In this document: piece by piece, positions 1-6,307 of the stretch
Layout of the letters: the number at the start of each line of letters is the position of its first letter
Numbering within the stretch: position 1 is the first letter of the stretch
Source: CAYOBW01 sp964402115
Lineage (GTDB): Bacteria > Verrucomicrobiota > Kiritimatiellia > UBA8416 > CAYOBW01
Assembly: GCA_964402115.1 (NCBI GenBank)
Contig: CAYOBW010000139.1
Span: 1 to 17,787 of the forward strand
Direction of reading: 5' to 3'
Length of the DNA: 17,787 bases
Program-made: the position numbers and the translations under genes
The notes under the pieces: generated by a model
The model's database searches: none
What the model saw: the letters and a program-made list of their open reading frames with translations, nothing else
Told to the model about the DNA's origin: nothing

Positions 1-3000
1 CGACGGTGAACGGCAGCGGGCCGACCGTGACGTCTTCCGGCACGGCCTGGTCGGGTATATCGCTGATGGTCGGCGCGTCGTTCACGGCGTTGACGGTGAG
101 CTTGAACGCTGCGCTTGCCGTCCCGACCCCGTCGCTGACCGTGAGCGTAATGGTCGCGGCACCGCTCTGGTTGGCGGCGGGGGTGACGGTCACGGTGCGG
201 TATGCGCCGCTGCCGCCGAAGACGATGTTCGCGGTCGGCACAAGGCTGGTGTTGGACGAGGACCGGGCGAGCGTGAGAGAGCCGGCGGCGGTGAGATCGT
301 CGCCCACGATGAAGGGAATCGCGACCGTCGCGGTGTCCTCGCTCACGGTTCGATCCGCCACGCTGCTGATGGTCGGGGCATCGTTGATGCCGGCGATCGT
401 CCAGTTGTCGAGCGAGGTCACGGCGGGCAGACTCGTGGGAATGCTGTCGCCGCTGGCGAGCGGCTTGAGGTAGACCGTGAGCCTCGTGTTCGTGACGCCC
501 GTGAGCCTGATGCTGAGTTTCTTGAAGACGGTGTTCGCGTTCTGGCCGGCGGGATCGGGCGACGACGAGAACGGAACCGCATCCCGGAGCGTAAACGTAC
601 CGCCGCCGCTGAGGATCTTGCACCAGAGGCGCTCGCTGCCCTGCGTCAGCGTGGCGGAGGTGCCATCGGCGGCGATGGCAATACCCGTGATGTGTTCATC
701 CACGTGCATGAACCACCAGACGGTCGAGGCCGAGCCGAGCGCGATTTCGTCCTGCACGATGACGTCATGCCGGTCGTTGAGCAGCCGGAAGCCGCGCCGC
801 ACCTCGGTCGCGCCGTCGTAGGCCGACGTGAGGTTCACGATGCCGAACGAACCGTCGCCATCGGGCGAGCTGCGCCAGAAGAGGATCGGCGAATCGTAGC
901 CCAGCCTCTGATCCGGGCCGCTGTCGGGGTTGATGACAAGGGTGTTATGGCCCTCGGCGCGCTTGCGGTAGTAGTCCCAGCGGTCCGTGCCGGAGGAAGA
1001 CGTGGCGTTGAGAACCCCCGGCAGCGAGTAGCTCTCCGAGCCGAGATCGTGCACCCAGCGCTTGCCGTTGGCCTCCAGGACGAACGAGCCCGCGTCCAGG
1101 TCGCTGTGGGCGTTGTCGCCGATGTGTCCGCCCTTGAAGGCGAGATAGGTCGCCCGCGAGTTGTTCCAGCGTTCGCGAAAGACGCCCGCCTCCACCGTGT
1201 CGAACGAGGGCGACGTCGGCGTGGTCGCCCCGCGGAAGCACACGTCCGGGGACACGCCTTCCACGCTCGGGTTGACCCCGCGCGGATCATACCACAGCAA
1301 GTCGAGCGCCTCCGGCCCGCCATCGGCATCGCTGGCAAAATTGCGCTGGAACCACGCGCACGCCGGACGGTTGTAACGGCGCGCAAACCAGAACAGCTCC
1401 GGCCCAGCGCGTTCGTACGAGGCGCTGTCGCCGAAGTTGAACATCTTCTCCGTCGGCCCGGTCATGTGCAGGGGCACGCCGCCGCTTTCCGACAATCCCT
1501 GCTTGCTGCTCAGCCAGCCGAAGTCGCTGCCCAGCACACCTTCCAGGCCGGCGAGCATCCGCACGAGGTAGCGCGCCGAGTAGCCCCAGTAGGCCGGTCC
1601 CTCGTACCACGCGCCGTTGTCCGCCGTGTAGTGGCCGAGCACCGGGCGCGCCGAGCCGAGCGCGCGACTGATGATGTTCTCCGAGAGTGACTCGTCGTGC
1701 GTGCCGAGGGCCAGCGCGCCGAGCGCCAGGCCGCCGTTGCAGACCAGGTTCCAGTTGTTGGCGTCGTTCTTCGTCCACCACGCGCCGCCCTGGTATTCGG
1801 CCAGCCCCTGGTTCAGCCCCTTGTTGATGAGGGCGTTGCGGATCGTGGTGAGCCGCGCGTCCGACCAGTAGCTGTACAACCAGTCCAGGCCGATCGCGAA
1901 AGCGTGGGTCATCTCGGCCGTGTCGAGGAAGTGGTCGGGATGCCAGTTCGGGAAGCTGGCCGCGGCGTTCAGCTCGCTCCACGCGCGCTCGGCATAGCGG
2001 TCGTCGCCCGTCACCTGCCAGACGAGGGCCAGGGTGTAGACGCGATCGAGCACGGACCGGCTGACGTCCAGCAGCGTGCCGCGATCATCGACGGTGTAGG
2101 TGTTCACCGCCTGGGTGAGGATCGCGTTCGCCCGGGCCAGCAGGGTGTCGTACCAGTTCGCCTGGTTGCCGGTCGGAGAGGCGGCGATCTGCGCCTTCAG
2201 CCACGCGAAGCGTTCCGGCGTCGCCAGCACCCGCGGGTGCGCGGTCGCCACCGTGTCCAGCAGCGCCGACTGCGCGGGCTGCGTTTTGTCGATCCCCGCC
2301 TGCACCAGAAAATCCCCGCCAATGACCTCCCACTGCGTGCTGCCGGGCGTTTTCCACGCGACCGAAAAATGGTCACTGCCGGAGGCCTCCACGTGCCGCA
2401 GTTCGACGTAGTAGCGACTTCCCGCCGTGAGCGTGCGCGCCGCGGAAACCTGCGCGGCGTGCTTCGTCCACTCGCGAAACCCCGTGTAGGAGGGCGCCGA
2501 TGCGATGAGCGCCTTGTTGGCCTCCGTGCCGTCCGTGCTGAGGAAAAGCGACACGATGTCGTCGCCCGCCACCGCGAAGCTGTAGCTGCCGCTCGCCTGC
2601 GGCACGAGGTAGCCGGTCACGCGCGTGCCGTAGGTGCTCGACCAGTTGGTGTGAAACGACTCGAAGCTCGGGATGAAATCGCGGGCCTGCGGGCGGTTCG
2701 GGTAGTTCGCGAGGCCGGTCAGCTGGCCCAGGTCCGTGCCCGCCACGCCGTCCCACACCTCCTGGAGCAACGCCCCCGTCTCCGGGTTCACCGTGCTCGT
2801 GGAAAGCCGCGCTGCCGGGATCACCTGTCGCGCGAGGCTCGGGCTGGACCACTCCAGCCTGGCCAGTGCGCTGCCCGTCCCCTCCATCATTTCCAGGCGG
2901 ATGTTCACCTTGCGCCCCGCCGTCAGCTTCGCCGTCCCCCGCATGTTCAATCCGCCGGAGACATAGTCCGCCCGCGCCGCGATGAGCTGCTCAGCGACCC

Positions 3001-3292
3001 ACAGCCGCGCGGCGTTGTCGGCGGCCACGAAGAACGTGTACGTCTCGGTGAACTGCGGGGCGACCTGCCCCGTCCAGCGCACCGAAAAGCCGTCCCCGCT
3101 CGTGAGCGCCGTGCCGGAGGGCGTCGTCGTGCCCCAGTCGAAATCCACCGTCGCATCCGTGCGCGTGGTCACCAGCGCGGTGAAGTCGTAGGCGTCGTAG
3201 TACTTGCCGGTGAGGCCGTTGGCGGCCCCCGCGCGCCCCGCGCCGGACAGGGTCACGGCGAGCAACAAGACAGCGAACCGCAAACGCATCAT
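1..3292 (-). CDS. Secreted PA14 / heparinase II/III-like polysaccharide lyase with C-terminal VNDAPTI repeats (partial)
   Basis: Starting at 3292 the minus strand stays open for 1097 codons and leaves the window without a stop, so the C-terminus is missing. I checked the frame at 3292-2941, 1798, 1108 and 178 and found no shift. Residues 1-24 form a signal peptide (MMRLRF, then a hydrophobic run ending AGA). Two PA14-type carbohydrate-binding modules follow (about 26-166 and 176-330). An alpha-toroid of the heparinase II/III or alginate-lyase type spans about 348-690, with NNWNLVCNGG near 508-517 and WYEGPAYWGY from 562. A beta-sandwich carries GDNAHSDLDAGSF (His729), matching the catalytic-His motif of that fold. 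From 969 there are Ig/cadherin-like repeats beginning INDAPTIS and VNDAPTIS, 101 residues apart. I infer an extracellular or surface enzyme acting on a uronate-containing polysaccharide; the substrate cannot be read. A second in-frame ATG lies at 3289. The Shine-Dalgarno is weak. Confidence 0.88.
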   Translation of the reverse strand, partial: MMRLRFAVLLLAVTLSGAGRAGAANGLTGKYYDAYDFTALVTTRTDATVDFDWGTTTPSGTALTSGDGFSVRWTGQVAPQFTETYTFFVAADNAARLWVAEQLIAARADYVSGGLNMRGTAKLTAGRKVNIRLEMMEGTGSALARLEWSSPSLARQVIPAARLSTSTVNPETGALLQEVWDGVAGTDLGQLTGLANYPNRPQARDFIPSFESFHTNWSSTYGTRVTGYLVPQASGSYSFAVAGDDIVSLFLSTDGTEANKALIASAPSYTGFREWTKHAAQVSAARTLTAGSRYYVELRHVEASGSDHFSVAWKTPGSTQWEVIGGDFLVQAGIDKTQPAQSALLDTVATAHPRVLATPERFAWLKAQIAASPTGNQANWYDTLLARANAILTQAVNTYTVDDRGTLLDVSRSVLDRVYTLALVWQVTGDDRYAERAWSELNAAASFPNWHPDHFLDTAEMTHAFAIGLDWLYSYWSDARLTTIRNALINKGLNQGLAEYQGGAWWTKNDANNWNLVCNGGLALGALALGTHDESLSENIISRALGSARPVLGHYTADNGAWYEGPAYWGYSARYLVRMLAGLEGVLGSDFGWLSSKQGLSESGGVPLHMTGPTEKMFNFGDSASYERAGPELFWFARRYNRPACAWFQRNFASDADGGPEALDLLWYDPRGVNPSVEGVSPDVCFRGATTPTSPSFDTVEAGVFRERWNNSRATYLAFKGGHIGDNAHSDLDAGSFVLEANGKRWVHDLGSESYSLPGVLNATSSSGTDRWDYYRKRAEGHNTLVINPDSGPDQRLGYDSPILFWRSSPDGDGSFGIVNLTSAYDGATEVRRGFRLLNDRHDVIVQDEIALGSASTVWWFMHVDEHITGIAIAADGTSATLTQGSERLWCKILSGGGTFTLRDAVPFSSSPDPAGQNANTVFKKLSIRLTGVTNTRLTVYLKPLASGDSIPTSLPAVTSLDNWTIAGINDAPTISSVADRTVSEDTATVAIPFIVGDDLTAAGSLTLARSSSNTSLVPTANIVFGGSGAYRTVTVTPAANQSGAATITLTVSDGVGTASAAFKLTVNAVNDAPTISDIPDQAVPEDVTVGPLPFTV

Positions 3293-3315
3293 ACGAGACT
3301 CAGTATGGCGCTGGC

Positions 3316-3352
3316 TTGTGTGCAGCGCAGGCACTCCAAGCTGTGCACACAA
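3316..3352. repeat. Inverted repeat upstream of the lyase gene
   Basis: TTGTGTGCA (3316-3324) and TGCACACAA (3344-3352) are a perfect 9-bp inverted repeat with a 19-nt spacer, ending 24 bases before the lyase start codon. It lies downstream of the SOD terminator-like hairpin, so it sits in the leader or promoter zone of the lyase gene. There is no T-tract, so an operator or leader structure is more likely than a terminator. The spacer contains GCACTCCAAG. Confidence 0.5.
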
Positions 3353-3363
3353 CGCCACCAGGC

Positions 3364-3391
3364 GGCGCGGCGCCTCGGAGAGGCCCGCGCC
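3364..3391 (-). terminator. Strong hairpin after sodB, probable terminator
   Basis: GGCGCGG (3364-3370) pairs with CCGCGCC (3385-3391), and GCCTC (3372-3376) pairs with GAGGC (3380-3384) around a GGA loop. That gives 12 G/C-rich pairs with one bulged base. It begins 17 bases after the SOD stop codon. Only a loose GTTGTGT follows on the minus strand, so it is not a textbook U-tract terminator, but position and stability fit transcription termination or 3'-end protection. Confidence 0.55.
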
Positions 3392-3407
3392 ACTCGGCTC
3401 CCGCTGC

Positions 3408-4127
3408 TTACTTCAACTGCGACGCCGCAAATTCCCAGTTCACCAGGCGATCCAGGAAGACCTGCACGAAGTCCTTGCGGCGGTTCTGGTAGTCGAGGTA
3501 GTAGGCGTGCTCCCAGACGTCGCACGTCAGGAGCGCGGTTTGCCCATGCACCAGCGGGGTGTCCGCGTTGGACGTCTTGACGATCTTCAGCGCCTCACCC
3601 TCCTGCACGAGCCAGACCCAGCCGCTGCCGAACTGCGCGAGCGCCGCGGCCAGAAACGCGGCCTTGAACTCGTCGAAGCTGCCGAAGGACTTCCCGATCA
3701 GCTCCAGCAACCGGCCGGACGGCTGTCCCCCGCCCCCCGGCTTCAGGCTCTTCCAGAAGAAGGTGTGGTTCCAGACCTGCGCCGCGTTGTTAAACACGGC
3801 GACCTTGTCCGCTGCCCCGGCGCTCTCCTTGACCACCGTCTCCAGCGGCTGTCCTGCCCACGGGGTGCCAGCCACCAGCTTGTTCAGGTTGTCCACGTAG
3901 GTCTGATGGTGTTTGCCATAATGGAAGCCCAGCGTCCGGGCCGATATGTGGGGTTCCAGCGCCTCCTGGGCGTACGGCAGCGCCGGCAGCGCGAATGCGG
4001 CCGATCCGCCTCCGGCGGTCGCCGCTGGCGCGCTTGTAGCCGGCTCCCCCCTGGCCGCCACGACCATCCCCACCAAAGGCACCAGCGACCAGACCGTCAA
4101 CCACCCCTCACTGAGACACATGTTCAT
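3408..4127 (-). CDS. sodB: Exported iron-type superoxide dismutase
   Basis: The 239-residue protein belongs to the Fe/Mn superoxide dismutase family, which converts superoxide to oxygen and hydrogen peroxide. The mature part (from about residue 45) aligns closely with E. coli SodB as I recall it: LPALPY, HYGKHHQTYV (66-78), FNNAAQVWNHTF (112-123), FGSGWVWLV (166-174) and DVWEHAYYLDY (203-213). Metal ligands are His69, His121, Asp203 and His207. Gln117 before the second histidine and TSNADTPL (no late Gln) indicate the iron-type arrangement. Residues 1-45 are an extension absent from cytosolic SodB: a hydrophobic stretch (about 9-25) then an Ala/Gly/Thr-rich linker, so export or membrane anchoring is inferred. 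The n-region lacks Lys or Arg, unusual for a signal peptide. Start 4127 is chosen because GAGGAG lies 8 bases upstream; an ATG at 4121 is a weaker alternative. The gene lies 112 bases after cbpM. Confidence 0.93.
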   Translation of the reverse strand: MNMCLSEGWLTVWSLVPLVGMVVAARGEPATSAPAATAGGGSAAFALPALPYAQEALEPHISARTLGFHYGKHHQTYVDNLNKLVAGTPWAGQPLETVVKESAGAADKVAVFNNAAQVWNHTFFWKSLKPGGGGQPSGRLLELIGKSFGSFDEFKAAFLAAALAQFGSGWVWLVQEGEALKIVKTSNADTPLVHGQTALLTCDVWEHAYYLDYQNRRKDFVQVFLDRLVNWEFAASQLK

Positions 4128-4189
4128 CTGTTCTGCTCCTCTGTTGTGTTTTGTACCCGAAAATCTGCGCCGCACCCCCGTCACGACAA

Positions 4190-4218
4190 GTAATAGCGGC
4201 CCCCGAGCCACAGGGCAA
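4190..4218 (-). promoter_or_regulatory. Possible sigma70-type promoter for sodB
   Basis: Read on the minus strand, TTGCCC (4218-4213) and TATTAC (4195-4190) match four of six bases of each consensus box and are separated by exactly 17 bases. The element lies between cbpM and the SOD start and would give a leader of about 55 bases. It would let sodB be expressed separately from cbpA-cbpM. The match is weak and unproven. Confidence 0.3.
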
Positions 4219-4239
4219 GCCCGGTTTGCTGCCGCCTGC

Positions 4240-4578
4240 TCACCGGTCGCGCAGGAAACGCACCTCGGCCCGCAGCCGCTCCACCTCGCCGAGCAACTCG
4301 AAGATGGTCTTGATCCAGGCCACGTCCAGCCCCCGAACGGCCCGCACGTACTCGACCCTCCGCACGATGTGGATCGCCTCCTCCGAGAATGCCATCAACC
4401 CGTACGGCGGTTGCAGCACGGGCTGCACCAGGCCGGCGCGGCAATAAACCAGCAAGGAGCGGCGGGAGACGCCCGCGAGATGGGCGGCCGCATCGAGGCT
4501 GTAGAGCACGTCCGGCTTCGGTTGGAACAGCTCCAGCGCAAAGGCCGCCGGCGTTTCCTGATCGCAGGGGTTGTTCAT
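4240..4578 (-). CDS. cbpM: CbpM-like MerR-type modulator of CbpA
   Basis: This 112-residue protein has the CbpM layout: a MerR-like winged-helix start (YSLDAAAHLAGVSRRSLLVY, 26-45, then CRAGLVQP), a YGLMAFSEEAIHIVRRV segment, and a C-terminal helix suited to coiled-coil pairing (ELLGEVERLRAEVRFLRDR). In E. coli, CbpM binds the J domain of CbpA and restrains its co-chaperone activity. Its start codon overlaps the cbpA stop as ATGA (4578-4575), showing translational coupling and supporting the CbpM assignment over an unrelated MerR regulator. AGGAAGG lies just upstream of the ATG. The length is close to E. coli CbpM (about 100 residues). Direct DNA binding as a transcription factor is the alternative, but there is no effector-binding domain. 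Confidence 0.85.
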   Translation of the reverse strand: MNNPCDQETPAAFALELFQPKPDVLYSLDAAAHLAGVSRRSLLVYCRAGLVQPVLQPPYGLMAFSEEAIHIVRRVEYVRAVRGLDVAWIKTIFELLGEVERLRAEVRFLRDR

Positions 4579-5546
4579 GGATCCTTCCTCGGATTGAACG
4601 TGGATGCTTTGGCCAGCCGCTCCCAGAGCCCCTGCTGCTCAGCCGTGAGCTGCGGCGGAACCTGGATACTCACGCTGGCATACAGATCGCCCCGCGTTCC
4701 GTTACCCGCAGGCAAGCCCTTCCCGCGCAAACGGAACGTCTTTCCGGCGACCGTGCCGGCGGGAATGCGCAGGGACGCCACCCCGTCCAGGCTCGGCACG
4801 AGGACGGTGGCGCCCAGCACCGCCTCCCACGGGGACAGTTCCAGGTCGTGGTACAGGTTGACGCCACGCACGCGAAAATCGGGGTGTTTGGCGAAAGCGA
4901 CGCGCAAGTACAGGTTCCCCGCGCCGCCGCCGCCCGTGCCCTCCTGCCCTTTTCCCGTGAGCCGGATGAGCTGCGCTTCCCGAACGCCGGGGGGGATGCG
5001 CACCCGCAGCGTCTGCACGGAGGATTGCCCGGAACGCGGATCGCTCCGTTGCAGGTTGATCGTGCGCGTCGAACCATGGAGCACCTCGTCAAGCGTCACC
5101 AGGATGTCGCCCTCGATATCCGGCCCGCGTTGCGCGGCGGCAGCGCCCCTCAGCTCATCCTCCCAGCCCCGGCCGACCCCGCCGGACGGGCGCCCGCGGC
5201 TGCCGAAGAACTGCTCGAAGAAGTCGCTGAAGCCTGTGCCGTCGAAATGGAACTCCGTGCCCTCGTCCCCCCCGCCGCGGAACCCGCCCGCCTGCTGCGC
5301 CGCCTCCCGGTCGGGACGGTTCCAGTTCGCGCCCAGTTCATCGTACTTCCGCCGCTTGTCCGGGTCGCTGAGAACTTCGTTGGCCTCGTTGATTTCCTTG
5401 AACTTGTTCTCGGCGCCGGCCTTGTCCTTGGCAACGTCGGGATGGTACTTGCGCGCCAGGCTGCGGAACGCCTTCTTGATCTCCTCGTCACCCGCGCTGC
5501 GGGATACGCCCAGGATCTCGTAGTAGTCTTTGAACGCAACCGTCAT
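4575..5546 (-). CDS. cbpA: CbpA-type DnaJ co-chaperone (curved-DNA-binding family)
   Basis: The 323-residue protein has an N-terminal J domain (DYYEILGVSRSAGDEEIKKA, 7-26) with the HPD motif at residues 35-37, which stimulates DnaK ATPase. A Gly/Phe-rich stretch follows (about 76-140, including GFSDFFEQFFGSRGR), then two DnaJ C-terminal substrate-binding domains (about 143-220 and 220-305; LRVRIPPGVREAQLIRLTGK and SLRIPAGTVAGKTFRLRGKG). There is no zinc-finger cysteine cluster, so it is a CbpA-like class II J protein, not DnaJ itself. The ATG at 5546 begins the conserved domain and gives the usual family length. No clear Shine-Dalgarno precedes it. An in-frame extension up to 5789 runs antisense-like through the neighbouring pseudogene and resembles nothing. 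cbpA is translationally coupled to cbpM. Confidence 0.92.
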   Translation of the reverse strand: MTVAFKDYYEILGVSRSAGDEEIKKAFRSLARKYHPDVAKDKAGAENKFKEINEANEVLSDPDKRRKYDELGANWNRPDREAAQQAGGFRGGGDEGTEFHFDGTGFSDFFEQFFGSRGRPSGGVGRGWEDELRGAAAAQRGPDIEGDILVTLDEVLHGSTRTINLQRSDPRSGQSSVQTLRVRIPPGVREAQLIRLTGKGQEGTGGGGAGNLYLRVAFAKHPDFRVRGVNLYHDLELSPWEAVLGATVLVPSLDGVASLRIPAGTVAGKTFRLRGKGLPAGNGTRGDLYASVSIQVPPQLTAEQQGLWERLAKASTFNPRKDP

Positions 5547-5582
5547 GGCAGCACTATAGACACCATGGACCCGGCGGGCGCT

Positions 5583-5600
5583 ATGGGGTGTTGACCCCAT
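5583..5600. repeat. Short perfect inverted repeat between nuclease remnant and cbpA
   Basis: ATGGGGT (5583-5589) and ACCCCAT (5594-5600) form a 7-bp stem with a GTTG loop. It sits 17 bases past the stop of the nuclease remnant and 37 bases before the cbpA start. It could end transcription of the old nuclease gene or act in the cbpA leader; no T-tract follows. Confidence 0.4.
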
Positions 5601-5616
5601 TCGGACGCCCCTGCCA

Positions 5617-6028
5617 TCAGACGTTCTCCAGCAGTTCTCCAATCTGGTCGGGGCTGGGCAGTTCCGAACGCAGATTCCTCGGCAACTGCTTGACCACTTT
5701 GTAGGTCGCCACACCAATCGGCTTGGTCGCCTCCCGCAACGCATACTCCACCACGACCCGGTTCTTGCTCCGGCAACTGATTTCTCCAACCAGTGGTTGG
5801 AGTTTTGGCTTCGATGCGTATGCGGAGTAGAACTGGCGCATGTACCAGAGATTCTGGCGTGGAGAACCCTTCCACGCCGGGGAACTCCTTTCGCAAGTCC
5901 TCGGCCAGTCTCTCAACGATGGACTTGCCCCAGCTATCTCCCTTCTGCCGCTCGACAATCATGCGCCCGATGTCCCAGTAGAGACCGATGAGTTCCTTGT
6001 TGACCGCCTTCAGTCGGTCTTCGGCCAT
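5617..6028 (-). pseudogene. Remnant of DUF1016/YhcG-type PD-(D/E)XK nuclease
   Basis: Two pieces of one family protein are visible. From 6028, MAEDRLKAVNKE, LIGLYWDIGRMIVERQ and ERLAEDLRKEFPGVEGFS match the DUF1016 N-terminal helical domain. At about 5860 one extra base shifts the frame; reading on gives RQNLWYMRQFYSAY and KLQPLVGEIS. At about 5775 that frame jumps straight to CRSKNRVVVEYALREATKPIGVATYK and LPSPDQIGELLENV, the family C-terminus, then stops at 5617. Roughly 190 residues normally lying between (my estimate from memory of family members of about 340-370 residues) are gone. These hold the second half of the protein and its PD-(D/E)XK active site. The gene is therefore dead as a nuclease. 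The family is often carried on horizontally moved DNA; local GC (about 57-60% in counted lines) is a little lower than the flanks. Confidence 0.88.
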
Positions 6029-6307
6029 AATGAGGAGGGCTGTTGCTCCCTGGCATCAACTTGCGCTTGAATGCAGATCACGTGTCGCATGAGTTCCGCA
6101 ACGGGGTGTAGCGGTCCCAAATCCTCGGCTAAGCGGTCGCCGTCGTTCTTCGCGCTGCCTGCGCACCCGCATCGCGCACGGCTCACGAGGACGTTCGCCC
6201 TCCCGCTGCGATTCCCTGCAACCTGTATACCACTCATTGTTGTCGCGATCTGCGCTCTACCGGCCGGGGACGGCCGGCTCCATATGCGCTGGGGCCGCCG
6301 CCGTCCC
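6029..6307. other. Gap without a recognisable gene
   Basis: The 279 bases between the nuclease remnant and the glucan synthase stop contain a hairpin (6260-6277) and no frame I recognise. On the minus strand one frame reads RLAEDLGPLHPVAELMRHV and then ICIQAQVDAREQQ (roughly 6140-6040), which looks protein-like, but it has no start codon of its own and runs into the remnant in a different frame. It could be a fragment of another lost gene. Base composition is lower in GC than the neighbours. Confidence 0.4.
6260..6277 (-). terminator. Hairpin after the glucan synthase gene
   Basis: CCGGCCG (6260-6266) and CGGCCGG (6271-6277) form a perfect 7-bp G/C stem with a four-base loop, 30 bases past the stop codon of the glucan synthase. 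No T-run follows on the minus strand, so intrinsic termination is only possible, not shown. Confidence 0.35.

Noticed and set aside
1697..3580. A 627-residue plus-strand open frame
   Set aside because: It is antisense to the lyase gene and the end of sodB; no motif, and the minus-strand reading is clearly a real protein.
4128..4211. Earlier SOD start at 4211
   Set aside because: The start at 4127 has a good GAGGAG site, and the candidate promoter lies inside the longer version. The longer N-terminus looks like untranslated leader.
5547..5789. N-terminal extension of cbpA
   Set aside because: The added residues come from an off-frame reading of the nuclease remnant and the gap; the J domain begins naturally at 5546.
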